A stretch of DNA of 41,103 nt from Leptolyngbya cf. ectocarpi LEGE 11479 (GCF_015207065.1 NZ_JADEXP010000012.1:1-41103); one strand, 5' to 3'. Positions 23,986 through 32,367 are shown, counted from the stretch's first letter. Translations and numbers: made by a program. The notes: a model not told the origin generated them from the letters alone.

Positions 23986-24558
23986 GTGAATCATGACGTT
24001 CTAACACTTACTTCTAACGTGACGGCAGATAAAGACTCTGTCATTCGGCTCAGCAGCTCTATGGGTCAACAAGTAAGTGTCAAAACTGAAAAACTAACTC
24101 CCCGACAGCGTCAGATTGTGGCGGCTGTGGCTATTCCTTGTCATTTGGAGCAGGTATGGCAGATTTTGACAGATTATGAAAAGCTGGCAGATTTTGTTCC
24201 GAACTTAACCAGCAGTCGATTATTGAGTCGTCCTGGTGGTGGTATTCGACTAGAGCAAATCGGGGCTCAGTGTTTTCTAAACTTCAAGTTTTGTGCCCGC
24301 GTTATTTTGGATATGACTGAAGTATTTCCTCAAGAGATTGGCTTCTCTATGGTTGAGGGGGATTTTAAGAAGTTTATTGGTAGATGGACATTAAAACCTG
24401 CACTGTTAGGTGAAAAAGATGCGACGGTCTTGTCCTATGAGCTTGTGGTGCAACCGCCATTGGCAATGCCAGTGCAATTAATTGAACATCACATCTGCAA
24501 TAATCTGACTCAAAATTTACTGGCAATTTGCGATCGCGCCACGGAGCAATTTGCCTAA
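23986..24558 (+). CDS. SRPBCC/START-like (COQ10-type) lipid-binding family protein
   Basis: 190 residues. After about 40 N-terminal residues of low conservation, the polyketide-cyclase/COQ10 fold appears: IVAAVAIPCHLEQVWQILTDYEKLADFVPNLTSS is the usual first strand and helix, followed by FKFCARVILDMTE, FSMVEGDFKKFIGRWTL and a C-terminal helix beginning EHHICNNLTQNLLAI. Members bind hydrophobic ligands and act in quinone or pigment metabolism; the ligand here is unknown. The start is GTG at 23986; an ATG at residue 26 is the main alternative. A strong terminator follows. Confidence 0.85.
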   Translation: MNHDVLTLTSNVTADKDSVIRLSSSMGQQVSVKTEKLTPRQRQIVAAVAIPCHLEQVWQILTDYEKLADFVPNLTSSRLLSRPGGGIRLEQIGAQCFLNFKFCARVILDMTEVFPQEIGFSMVEGDFKKFIGRWTLKPALLGEKDATVLSYELVVQPPLAMPVQLIEHHICNNLTQNLLAICDRATEQFA

Positions 24559-24608
24559 AGATACAGCTCAGTTATTAATCGGGTAGTACATAATCACTAG
24601 CCAAAATC

Positions 24609-24643
24609 AAAGCAGCGCTGCCTAATCTGGACAGCGCTGCTTT
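24609..24643 (+). terminator. Rho-independent terminator after the START-like gene
   Basis: Perfect 12-bp stem aaagcagcgctg/cagcgctgcttt with an 11-base loop, followed by TCTCTTG. It starts 50 bases after the stop codon at 24558. Confidence 0.85.
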
Positions 24644-24748
24644 CTCTTGCCACGCACAACCCATATAGCAGAAAGTGCCGAGGAGGAAAGCGTGATCTCC
24701 AACTATGCAAGCCTGATCGACAGGATTAGATGAGGTCCGGCATATTGA

Positions 24749-25180
24749 CTAGACCTGATCCCACATAATTTTAAGCCCATCAGGTAAAAAGCTGGATATT
24801 TCCTGAACACGCTCAGGCGGCAACTCCTCTCTGATTGTTGAAAAGACAGCAATAACCACACCTTCTGGTGTAGAGCCCTTAGGCACCCCACCCTCTTGCT
24901 GAATGCGACGTAGAAATGTTTCTGTGTCAACTTTGAGTGGCGGACGCAGCTTCGCCAAAGCAGCGACAATAGGGTTGTCATCCTTCCAAAGCAACGCTAT
25001 CTTCTCATCATCCAAGGTCTCTTGAGTCCGTTCCGCAGCTTCTGTTGTCATCAGATCTCGTAAAGAGCGAAACACAACAATAGTGAGATCTCTCGCGTCA
25101 TAAATATCAGGCAGACTCGCCTTTTGCATGACCTTTTCTAAAAAAGCTTTTTCAGCTGGGCTAAAACTTTTGGATGGCAT
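24749..25180 (-). CDS. DUF2267-type protein
   Basis: 143 residues, soluble, mostly helical. It contains a run similar to DUF2267: ARDLTIVVFRSLRDLMTTEAAE, FLRRIQQEGG, GVVIAVFSTIREELPPERVQEISSFLPDGLKIMWDQ. In that family two helical repeats end with LP.....W-type strings; the function is unknown. ATG at 25180 follows GGAGG with a six-base gap, a strong ribosome site, which supports it as a real gene. It is followed by the plus-strand terminator of the preceding gene, so the two are convergent. Confidence 0.8.
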   Translation of the reverse strand: MPSKSFSPAEKAFLEKVMQKASLPDIYDARDLTIVVFRSLRDLMTTEAAERTQETLDDEKIALLWKDDNPIVAALAKLRPPLKVDTETFLRRIQQEGGVPKGSTPEGVVIAVFSTIREELPPERVQEISSFLPDGLKIMWDQV

Positions 25181-25289
25181 AGCTGCCTCCTTATGTCAGT
25201 GGACTCACAAAAATAGTACTGTTTGCCTACCCTAAAAAAATACCTCTAAAGGCATATATCAATAGGAGTAGTCAACCACCATGCAACAT

Positions 25290-25346
25290 GCAATGGGTAC
25301 AAACAGGATGGATTTGTATCTACGCTATGGGGAAGTTGCGATCGCA
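25290..25346 (+). pseudogene. Decayed fragment of an AAA/PD-(D/E)XK ATPase gene
   Basis: 57 bases that match the region 25881-25937 of the intact ATPase gene on the opposite strand with 47 of 57 identities by my count, without gaps. The translation AMGTNRMDLYLRYGEVAIA corresponds to AIGTDRMDLCLRYGDVAIA of the nuclease domain. Nothing clearly homologous continues on either side. It lies 90 bases upstream of tRNA-Glu. Confidence 0.8.
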
Positions 25347-25435
25347 CACAAAAAAATTGTCCTCAGAGATTTGACATTGATTCCCTCGCATTTGTATATT
25401 TATAAAGGCCCAAGCAAAGATGCCAAGGCAACCAT

Positions 25436-25508
25436 GCCCCCATCGTCTAGAGGCCTAGGACACCTCCCTTTCACGGAGGCGACGGGGATTCGAATTCCCC
25501 TGGGGGTA
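25436..25508 (+). tRNA. tRNA-Glu (anticodon TTC)
   Basis: 73-base cloverleaf: acceptor GCCCCCA/TGGGGGT, D-arm tctagaggcctaggac-type bases, anticodon stem cctcc/ggagg with loop ctttcac (TTC at 25470-25472), and T-loop gattcgaattc. CCA is not encoded. In cyanobacteria glutamyl-tRNA(Glu) also feeds tetrapyrrole synthesis. A hairpin terminator follows at once. Confidence 0.97.
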
Positions 25509-25645
25509 TTAACTTAAAACTGCGCCACAAGCTTTAAAGCTTGTGGCGCAGTTGCTTTACAGGCCTATCCTTGGTTTATATATGTGGGTTAACTCCGGTT
25601 GCGTCCGGTTAATAGCGGCCACATTTTAGGTCAGAAATTGAGCAT
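25489..25645. repeat. Left copy of the tRNA-Glu 3'-end repeat
   Basis: Begins in the tRNA T-arm (ttcgaattcccctgggggta, 25489-25508) and runs through the hairpin and an AT-rich tail to about 25645. The right copy is at about 27431-27596. Identity is 19/20 in the tRNA part and clearly lower but continuous beyond the hairpin. Confidence 0.8.
25518..25553 (+). terminator. Terminator of tRNA-Glu
   Basis: A perfect 36-base palindrome with arms aactgcgccacaagcttt and complement, followed by GCTTTAC. A related hairpin occurs at 27460-27495 after the partial tRNA copy. Confidence 0.88.
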
Positions 25646-25670
25646 GGATTTTGAGGACAAAAGACCCACA

Positions 25671-27221
25671 TCATCCTCGAATTACAGTGATGGGGCGGTT
25701 ACAACGTGTTGTCGCTTGCTCTGTTTTTGTCCGTTCGGCAATGGCAGGTATCCCCGGACGTTGGTCAAAAATCACTAGCCAGCCTGTCGTTAGACCTAAT
25801 CCTGCCAGATAACGATCCAACTGCGCTAAGCCAGCCTTTAGCGGATCAGGACGACCCTCGCGCCAAACCTTGAGTTCCATTGCGATCGCCACATCCCCAT
25901 AGCGCAGACATAGATCCATCCTGTCTGTGCCAATCGCATATTCCCGCTCTAGCGTTCCACCTCCATTCACTACCCGATGTAAAAACGCCATCAGCACCAG
26001 ATGGGGTGCGATCTCATGGTAGGGAGCACTTTTCAGTAACGGCTGACCATGCTGCCGCCAAAAACCTAAAAAGGATTGTAAAAGCCGATCGGCATCGAGC
26101 GTACCATCTGCAGTTAGCCAGCTGGGATGAATTACTGGCAAACTATCCTGAGGACCACTAGCCAACACCCTAGGTAGCACTTCTCTATAGATTGGATTGG
26201 CTGGCATTAGTCCACCAGCTGGGTTCCTGACTACCAAGCCCAAATCTACTAAAAACTGCCGGTCATCCTGGGAAATGACGCCTAGCTCTTGGCCTGCCAG
26301 CATTGGGCCAATCACCGAACGGACTCGATCTTCTCGCAAAATACTGACCAAGCTATCAAGGTGGGTATCCTGCCTCCGAATCAACGCTTCTTTGGCCACT
26401 TCAATATGTTCAACGTTGATAGACTGCGTGGTATCAGTGACCAACTCCTCGACTGTTTCTTTGGCTAAAGCATTCACCAACCAGGGCTGTCCCTGAGTTA
26501 GCTCAAACGCATGATTGACCGCATCAAGTGCAAACACTTGGCCCGTTTCAGCCGTATGCTGGGCATATAGCTGCCCCACCTCTTCAACATTAAAATTGCG
26601 CAAGGTAAGCGACTTGATTTTGATGTTGAACGGACTTGCCGTGTTCAGACGGTCGCTGCCGCCTGAAGACACCTTATAGTCCCGCACATCCCGGACCCCG
26701 ATCAGAGCTAGGGAATGAGGAAAGTTTTGAGGGCGGTCAGGATACCCCGAGCGCAGCTGTCTCAGTATAGAAATCAGGGTTTCATTTTGCAGGCTATCAA
26801 TCTCGTCAATAAAGATGACTAACGGTCGAGTAGACGCACGCGACCATGCTCTCAGCGCAGCCTGTATGCGTTGACCAGAAGCGGCTTCTGGCCAATCGGG
26901 TGGATAAAGTTCATTGGGTAGATGATTTTCAGCGCGATCGCGCCAGCTACCCAACAGGGCTAACTCTGCCGCCCCCAAATCCTGAGAAAAAACAGCCCCA
27001 ACCTCAGCAGAAACCATCAGGGCTACATATTGACCGCTAGCTGTAAGCTGCTGAGCCAGAGCTAGCATGGCCGTCGTTTTACCTGTCTGACGCGGGGCAT
27101 GGACCACAAAATAACCTTGCTGAGCAATCAGTCGATCCAGCTGCGGTATCCGAGCCAGCGGGGAAAGCATGTAGTGAATATCTGGTTTACAAGGACCCGC
27201 AACGTTAAACCATTTGGGCAT
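25671..27221 (-). CDS. AAA ATPase with C-terminal PD-(D/E)XK nuclease-like domain
   Basis: 516 residues. The ATPase part has Walker A HAPRQTGKTTAM (about 41-52) and Walker B LVIFIDEIDSL (about 134-144), then a VRDYKVSSGGSDRLNTASPF sensor-like region and a helical lid. After a winged-helix-like middle (GGLMPANPIYREVLPRVL), the C-terminal part shows REYAIGTDRMDLCLRYGDVA and the ExK motif in AMELKVWREG, followed by QLDRYLAGLGLTTGWLVIFD. This is the pattern of the AAA/DUF1703-type nuclease families that occur as multiple accessory copies in cyanobacterial genomes. Its role is unknown; DNA handling or defence is a guess. It is bracketed by copies of the tRNA-Glu 3' end, and a decayed piece of a sister copy lies across the tRNA. 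ATG at 27221. Confidence 0.85.
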   Translation of the reverse strand: MPKWFNVAGPCKPDIHYMLSPLARIPQLDRLIAQQGYFVVHAPRQTGKTTAMLALAQQLTASGQYVALMVSAEVGAVFSQDLGAAELALLGSWRDRAENHLPNELYPPDWPEAASGQRIQAALRAWSRASTRPLVIFIDEIDSLQNETLISILRQLRSGYPDRPQNFPHSLALIGVRDVRDYKVSSGGSDRLNTASPFNIKIKSLTLRNFNVEEVGQLYAQHTAETGQVFALDAVNHAFELTQGQPWLVNALAKETVEELVTDTTQSINVEHIEVAKEALIRRQDTHLDSLVSILREDRVRSVIGPMLAGQELGVISQDDRQFLVDLGLVVRNPAGGLMPANPIYREVLPRVLASGPQDSLPVIHPSWLTADGTLDADRLLQSFLGFWRQHGQPLLKSAPYHEIAPHLVLMAFLHRVVNGGGTLEREYAIGTDRMDLCLRYGDVAIAMELKVWREGRPDPLKAGLAQLDRYLAGLGLTTGWLVIFDQRPGIPAIAERTKTEQATTRCNRPITVIRG

Positions 27222-27622
27222 CAGACAAGCAGCGTATTGTGATCGTGTCTCTATCTTACGAGACCTGCAGTTAGCTCCAGGCTGACTACTTGCAATATAT
27301 AGTCATGCACTTACGCTATGGGCATCTCGGTTCCCTAAAGTGATGGATTTTATGCACAGGCTATTGTCCTATCCCCTATGCTTCAAACACCTATAAACCA
27401 AAGGATTAACAACGTTGATAGATTATGATTTTCGAATTCTCCTGGGGGTATATATCAAAAACTGCGCCATGAGCTGCATAGCTCATGGCGCAGTTGCTTT
27501 ATGGGCCTATCGTTGGTCATATATGTGGCATAACGTCAGTTGAATCCAGTTAATGACACCCCTATTGTAGGCAAGGTTTTCGGTCAGTAACTGAACCCTT
27601 CCAAGTCGTGATTTAATCTCAT
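27222..27622. other. Gene-free region holding the right tRNA-end repeat
   Basis: 401 bases. 27222-27430 shows nothing I can name. 27431-27596 is the partial copy of the tRNA-Glu 3' end, hairpin and tail. No integrase, IS or additional tRNA part is present. Confidence 0.7.
27431..27596. repeat. Right, partial copy of the tRNA-Glu 3'-end repeat
   Basis: 27431-27450 equals the last 20 bases of tRNA-Glu except one base; a hairpin aactgcgccatgagct/agctcatggcgcagtt (27460-27475, 27480-27495) and GCTTTAT follow, then a tail similar to that of the left copy. The 5' part of a tRNA is absent, so no functional tRNA is encoded. The spacing and order fit an attachment-site remnant or a segmental duplication. 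Confidence 0.8.
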
Positions 27623-27904
27623 TCAAGCCCACTTCCGGGAATTTCGGAGACGAATAAGCTGCCGCCGCATAGCTGGGGAGGCATCTAATGCTTGAATTTC
27701 ATGGACATTGATTTGGGATTCCAGGGATTCTAGATACTCATCATCACCATAGGTATAGGCATCCACTAAGGCTTCTATTAATGCGCTCTGATCACGCTCA
27801 TCAATAGTGACTTTATCCTCAATCAGTCTAAATTTAAGGCGCACCTCACATTCATAGATAGTCACACTGTCATTTTGGGCAGAGAGTTCGAAGGATGTTC
27901 CCAT
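27623..27904 (-). CDS. Small protein resembling the Npun_R1517-type cyanobacterial regulator family
   Basis: About 93 residues from ATG 27904 (the TTG at 27931 would add nine). Acidic N-terminal half with YECEVRLKFRLIED, then ALVDAYTYGDDEYLESLE, and a basic end SPAMRRQLIRLRNSRKWA. From memory this matches a small cyanobacterial family annotated as heterocyst differentiation regulators; the match rests on the RLKFRLIE and MRRQLIRLRNS blocks. The family also occurs in non-heterocystous species, so the annotation may mislead. Neither start has a clear ribosome site. Function is not established here. Confidence 0.6.
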   Translation of the reverse strand: MGTSFELSAQNDSVTIYECEVRLKFRLIEDKVTIDERDQSALIEALVDAYTYGDDEYLESLESQINVHEIQALDASPAMRRQLIRLRNSRKWA

Positions 27905-27931
27905 AGGTTGATTTATTACGGATGTGATCAA

Positions 27932-28509
27932 GAAAATGAGGATAAATGACTATATGAGCGCTAACCTCACAGCCGAGGAATGGCTCAAGCATCACGTCTA
28001 TAGCAAAGGTTTATCTATTTAAATAAATCCCATATCTCATTATATTTAACATTCAATTTCATTGATTTATCGAGGCTTTAGGTAATAAGAGATCATTTCA
28101 AAAAGCGATCTATAGATCATCATTTAGCTGCCTATTAGCTTTTCTAAATTTATTCAAAATAAGCAGAATACGTCTCTTTAAGGCATTTTTACGGCTTAAA
28201 GACTATTTGTTTTTGAGTTATTTTTATATAACTATTTTTGAAATACACCAAGATATATACGCTATGGCTGGCCTTAATTTGATGGCTCAAAGTTTTGATA
28301 AAATACATCAATAAAGCCAGCTTTTTTAGGGTGAGCTTAGCTTTATTTAGAAATAGCGTAGGTCTTCCTTTAGCCGGGTTAGGAGCAATGCTGACCAGGC
28401 AAAGGTTGAGAGCTGAGAAAGATCTGCATTGCGCTGATGGGCTGACGGCCTAGGACAGCGTAAGATGGTATCGCCTGTCTAGTACGGCATTCTGCTGCCG
28501 CTTTGTGGA
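27932..28509. other. AT-rich gene-free region
   Basis: 578 bases, markedly AT-rich, with a 12-bp palindrome gatctatagatc at 28107-28118 and a free-standing plus-strand terminator (next entry). No protein gene is supported. Confidence 0.65.
28267..28327 (+). terminator. Rho-independent terminator without an upstream gene
   Basis: Outer stem gctggc/gccagc (28267-28272, 28316-28321), an internal loop, and inner stem ttgatg/catcaa (28279-28284, 28306-28311), followed by a T6 run. No plus-strand gene lies within 300 bases upstream, so it may end a small RNA. Confidence 0.65.
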
Positions 28510-28539
28510 TTGAACCAACCTGACCCACCTAACCCCAGT

Positions 28540-29106
28540 ATGGAGCCTTTGACACGCATTCAAGTGCTGGTTGCGATCGCAGCAACGGCTCTGGTGCTGT
28601 TTCTGATCGCTCGTTTGTGGCTACTGTTTACGTCAATCGAGCAGATACCCAGTCAGCTGGGACTATATCCAATTGGCCTAGGGCTGATCTTAGGAATGAG
28701 CATTACACTCATGAGTGGGTTGCTCTACCGTCTCTGGCCCCAATATCGTCGCAGTGCCGAAGTATATCTAAATTATATTTTAGAGCCCTTAGTATTACCG
28801 GATGTCCTGTGGTTAGGGCTGCTGCCTGGAATTAGTGAAGAATTACTTTTTCGTGGCGTCATGTTGCCCGCTTTAGGGGCAAACTGGTTGGCACTGGGGC
28901 TATCGAGTCTATGTTTTGGCCTGCTACACATGAGTGATTTGCGTCAGTGGCCTTATATGTTGTGGGCAACCTGTGTCGGTGCGCTTTTGGGTTATAGCGC
29001 TATGGTCAGCCAAAACCTATTAGTTCCAGTGATCGCCCATGTATTTACCAACATGGTGTCAAGCTTAGTTTGGAAGGTGAAAGCAACCCATTTGGCAGCC
29101 CGTTAG
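28540..29106 (+). CDS. CPBP-family intramembrane glutamic protease (CAAX protease-like)
   Basis: 188 residues from ATG 28540 (TTG at 28510 would add ten). Several membrane helices, with the three conserved active-site blocks: ISEELLFRG (the EExxxR-type motif with the Glu pair and Arg), FGLLHM (His) and PVIAHVFTNMVSS (His and Asn). Members cleave substrates inside the membrane and are known in processing of prenylated proteins, bacteriocin self-immunity and thylakoid proteins. The substrate here is unknown. The next gene follows by 16 bases on the same strand, suggesting an operon. Confidence 0.9.
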   Translation: MEPLTRIQVLVAIAATALVLFLIARLWLLFTSIEQIPSQLGLYPIGLGLILGMSITLMSGLLYRLWPQYRRSAEVYLNYILEPLVLPDVLWLGLLPGISEELLFRGVMLPALGANWLALGLSSLCFGLLHMSDLRQWPYMLWATCVGALLGYSAMVSQNLLVPVIAHVFTNMVSSLVWKVKATHLAAR

Positions 29107-29122
29107 CAACTCTCCTAGTCTG

Positions 29123-29518
29123 GTGTCTATTTCCAATCCACAGTCAGTGCCATCAGTAAACCTGCCAAATACTGAGCAAATATTAGGTTTAGCCATATTT
29201 GACGCCAGAGGCTTACCCCGTGATTATTTCATCACGCTTGAACACGACGATACCGAATGGATACAGCTAGTGTTTCAGGCACTGGGGCTGCAACAGCTAT
29301 TGACCTCAGAGATGGAGCTACCGAAGCTAGACAACGTTGTTATTCGTACCAAAGTCGGCAATATTGTAGTGATTCGTGCCGAGCAAGGATATATCGCATT
29401 ACTAATCAAGCGATTATTACCACAGGAACGTCCTCATATCGATCGCCATTGGGTGGACTGGATACTGAACTTTGAAGCAACGGTGGTCAGGACCAATCCC
29501 AACTTTAAGGTCGTCTAA
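29123..29518 (+). CDS. Small conserved protein, possible Roadblock/LC7 fold
   Basis: 131 residues, soluble. The alternating pattern ILGLAIFDARGLPRDYF, then WIQLVFQALGLQQLL, NVVIRTKVGNIVVIRAEQGYIALLIKRLL resembles the Roadblock/LC7 beta-sheet fold seen in bacterial GTPase-associated proteins, but no decisive motif can be named. The start is GTG at 29123. It follows the CPBP protease gene closely, and its stop codon overlaps the end of the convergent ftsE by four bases. Confidence 0.45.
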   Translation: MSISNPQSVPSVNLPNTEQILGLAIFDARGLPRDYFITLEHDDTEWIQLVFQALGLQQLLTSEMELPKLDNVVIRTKVGNIVVIRAEQGYIALLIKRLLPQERPHIDRHWVDWILNFEATVVRTNPNFKVV

Positions 29519-30327
29519 TGTCTGACATAGGTTAAACGTCCGTCTTGGATTTGGACGACAGGATGATTCGATGCACGCACCAGCTGCTCATCGTGGGTGG
29601 TCACAATAACCGTAATACCCATGGAGTTGAGCTTTTCTAAGATTTTGATGACCTGACGAGAGTTATCTCCATCCAAATTGCCAGTGGGTTCATCCGCCAG
29701 GAGTAGCGGCGGAGTACCAACAACGGCGCGGGCAATGCTTACCCGCTGTTGTTCACCACCGGATAGCTGGTTGGGAAAACTACTCGCCTTGTGCTGTAGA
29801 CCTACCATCCGTAGGGTAGGTCGCAAACGACGATTAATTTCTCGACGGCTATAGCCTTGAGCCCACAGGACAAACGACACATTCTCCGCAACGGTTCGCC
29901 GAGGAATCAGTTTGTAATCTTGAAACACAATGCCAATGCGCCGACGCAAGAGCGCCAGTCGATTGCCACGCAGCTTAGCCAAATTCTGAGCATCGACCAG
30001 AATATCCCCAGATGTTGCACGTTCTTGGCCGTAAAGCAGCTTGAGCAAGGTAGACTTACCCGCACCGGAGGGGCCTGTCACAAATAAGAAGTCACCGCGC
30101 TTGACTTGGAGATTAATATTGCGCAGGGCCTGACTACCATTGGCATAGGTTTTAGTAACGCCCGTAAGTGTTACCAGGGGGGCTTTAGAGGTCGCTGACC
30201 GAGTTTTGGGTTGGGTCGTCTGTGCGGATGTCATTACCGGCATGCCCTGAAACCTCACATTACGTCTGGCTTCGACATCTTGGCGACGAGTGTAGCGAGT
30301 CTTAGGCGGAGTCACAGCAGATGTCAT
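29515..30327 (-). CDS. ftsE: Cell-division ATP-binding protein FtsE-like
   Basis: 270 residues. ABC ATPase with Walker [12 protein letters not shown] (about 85-95), Q-loop [16 protein letters not shown], signature [14 protein letters not shown] and Walker [13 protein letters not shown]; the D-x-K-L-I-P-x-x-T-V/x-E-N-V run is diagnostic of FtsE, which works with FtsX to control peptidoglycan hydrolases at the septum. An extension of about 48 residues precedes the ABC domain; ATGs at residues 29 and 32 could be the real start. No ftsX is adjacent in the window. Confidence 0.88.
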   Translation of the reverse strand: MTSAVTPPKTRYTRRQDVEARRNVRFQGMPVMTSAQTTQPKTRSATSKAPLVTLTGVTKTYANGSQALRNINLQVKRGDFLFVTGPSGAGKSTLLKLLYGQERATSGDILVDAQNLAKLRGNRLALLRRRIGIVFQDYKLIPRRTVAENVSFVLWAQGYSRREINRRLRPTLRMVGLQHKASSFPNQLSGGEQQRVSIARAVVGTPPLLLADEPTGNLDGDNSRQVIKILEKLNSMGITVIVTTHDEQLVRASNHPVVQIQDGRLTYVRH

Positions 30328-30552
30328 AGAGGTGAAAAGTGAAAAGATGGTGCAAACGGGAACGCAGGGATTGAAAGGAGACTGATGCTTATTTTGTCTC
30401 TGTACAAGAATATCGGTAATGGGAAAAATGTCTAGCCCTTTGACATTTTTTTAGGTTGCTTGGTTTCGATTTCTGACCCTCTATAGGATCTAACAATGTG
30501 AGGAATGGAAACGTAGCGACATTACCAAAAGCATGGAAACATACGCTTGGCT

Positions 30553-31329
30553 CTAATCTGAAATTCGCCAGCCTAGATCATAGCCAATGGAACGAAAGAC
30601 AAACTTAGGCAACGCTAACATGCGTCGCCAGCGCCAGGGTTCTTGATACAGGCGATAAAGCCACTCTAGATGGTTTTTACACATCCAGTGCGGGGCTCGC
30701 TGTTTTTTCCCGGCCCAGATGTCAAAGCTTCCACCCACGCCAATCCACATGGCATTTGGACAAAGCTGACGATGCCTAGCAATCCATAATTCCTGTCGTG
30801 GCACCCCTAAGCCAACAAAAATAAGGCTGGGCTGTAGCGTTTGCAGCTGATGCTGAAAGTCTACCTGCTCAGCGTCAGATAGGTAGCCATGCTGTGCGAT
30901 CGCAACATTCAAATCTGGCAATCTATCCTGCCAGTGCTGAGCCGCTGCCGTCGCTAAACCAGGAGCCCCCCCATAAAACACCACTGGTTCTGTCGGCTGC
31001 AGCTGACTGAGCACGTCCACAGCAAACTCAATACCGGGATAGCGTCGGAGGTGTCGCCGCTGTATCCACTGAAAATAAAGCTGAACACCGGCCCCATCCG
31101 GAATCACCAAGGTGGCATTCTGGATAATTTGCCTGAGCTGGCGATTCGTTTCGGCCTGGACACACATTTCTGCATTCAGGGTGACCACATGACCACCCAC
31201 ACCCGTCCGCACAGCCCCTAAAAGCCAGTCTACATAGCCGACACTTCCGGTACTTTGGTGTACTGGCAAACCCATAACAAATAGCGTTTTGAGGGGGGCA
31301 GGAGTAACGGGCACAGAGGTAGCTACCAT
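30553..31329 (-). CDS. WecG/TagA/CpsF-family glycosyltransferase
   Basis: 258 residues from ATG 31329 (GTG at 31368 would add 13). The fold of WecG/TagA beta-N-acetylmannosaminyl-type transferases is seen in TLNAEMCVQAETNRQLRQII, DGAGVQLYFQ, VVFYGGAPGLATAAA, HGYLS, FVGLGVPRQELWI and GVGGSFDIWAG, followed by the basic C-terminus LEWLYRLYQEPWRWRRM. These enzymes add a sugar to a lipid-linked acceptor during exopolysaccharide or teichoic-type polymer assembly at the cytosolic membrane face. No other polysaccharide gene lies next to it. Confidence 0.92.
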   Translation of the reverse strand: MVATSVPVTPAPLKTLFVMGLPVHQSTGSVGYVDWLLGAVRTGVGGHVVTLNAEMCVQAETNRQLRQIIQNATLVIPDGAGVQLYFQWIQRRHLRRYPGIEFAVDVLSQLQPTEPVVFYGGAPGLATAAAQHWQDRLPDLNVAIAQHGYLSDAEQVDFQHQLQTLQPSLIFVGLGVPRQELWIARHRQLCPNAMWIGVGGSFDIWAGKKQRAPHWMCKNHLEWLYRLYQEPWRWRRMLALPKFVFRSIGYDLGWRISD

Positions 31330-31421
31330 GGGCACAAAACGATTGAGAAACTTAGGGCACGATGCCACGCATACCGTATATCGGTTTGTTTAATCCTGGC
31401 AACACCTAGCCTAGAACAATA

Positions 31422-32219
31422 CTAGAAATCTTCTTCTTCGTATTCGATAACTTTTTTCTTTTGAGGAATATTCAAGGGTTTAGCCTGGTAGGGCTCTTCC
31501 TCAGGCATAGGCTGCTCCACTGGAGGCCGGGATGGTTGTTCTAACTCTAGACGCTGTGGCGGTGCTACTTCCCGACGCACTTCGGGCGCTTGCTGTTTGA
31601 GCCCTGACGGCAGCTGATTACTCGCCGATGTGGGCATGATGTAGCCGTCGTCTTCTCGCTCCCAGGGAGCTGTACCCAAACCGAGACGCTCTAACAGACC
31701 CACGCTAATCTGTTTGAGTTTTTCTTCTGACCCTTCAAAGACAATGATGCGGTCTGGCCCGGTGCTGACAATTTCTTCGACAGGCAGCTCGTAGGAGCTA
31801 ATTACCTGGTCTGGGATCTGAGGCAATCCCATGGATGCGATCACAATGGACTGCAGTTTGCCGCTGACCACATCAAATTTAAACCCACGCACCCGGCCTA
31901 ATCCTTCGCCTGACTCAGTAATCACTTCGCTTTTGACGAGGTTGCTATAGGTGGCCACACTAATGTCATCTTCAATGACGGTATCGTCATCAACTAAAAT
32001 CACGTCTCCAATCTTGCGGATGCTGCTGAGCAACATGATCTGCTCAGGTCCAGAAACGACTTTAGATAAAATATTGTCTCGTAGCCCCAGGGCGACGACT
32101 TCACATCGGTCTATATCGACCCACAGCTGGCTGACCACGCCCAGGCGACGGCCTGTAGAACGGGTAATCACTTGGGTACCAATCATGTCGGAACGCAGCC
32201 GACTTTGTTCAAAACTCAT
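31422..32219 (-). CDS. PRC-barrel domain protein
   Basis: 265 residues with two PRC-barrel domains: about 8-80 (GTQVITRSTGRRLGVVSQLWVD split into the usual strands) and about 88-160 (VITESGEGLGRVRGFKFDV, then LPVEEIVSTGPDRIIVFEG). The C-terminal third is Pro/Glu/Gln-rich and probably disordered, ending in an acidic EYEEEDF. PRC barrels bind partner proteins, for example in RNA processing (RimM) and photosynthetic reaction centres. Its position immediately downstream of smc on the same strand is, as I recall, conserved in cyanobacteria, which suggests a chromosome-related role, but that is inference. Confidence 0.85.
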   Translation of the reverse strand: MSFEQSRLRSDMIGTQVITRSTGRRLGVVSQLWVDIDRCEVVALGLRDNILSKVVSGPEQIMLLSSIRKIGDVILVDDDTVIEDDISVATYSNLVKSEVITESGEGLGRVRGFKFDVVSGKLQSIVIASMGLPQIPDQVISSYELPVEEIVSTGPDRIIVFEGSEEKLKQISVGLLERLGLGTAPWEREDDGYIMPTSASNQLPSGLKQQAPEVRREVAPPQRLELEQPSRPPVEQPMPEEEPYQAKPLNIPQKKKVIEYEEEDF

Positions 32220-32367
32220 CGCTGGGGTCTACTGTGTGAAGTTGAGTGTAGCAGTCAGATAATCTACTTAATCAGAAGGGATGTTTCTTAACTGAAGGAA
32301 ACATTCCTCCCCACATTACACCCTATACTTCGTTTTTTTGACAGTGTGTGAAACCGAAATGCCCCCT

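Noticed and set aside
27303-27330. Further ATPase-gene remnant (cttacgctatggg)
   Set aside because: Only 11 contiguous bases match and the reading frame pattern is lost outside L-R-Y-G, which is within chance.
27431-27500. Second complete tRNA-Glu
   Set aside because: Only the last 20 bases of the tRNA are present; D-arm, anticodon and 5' acceptor strand are missing.
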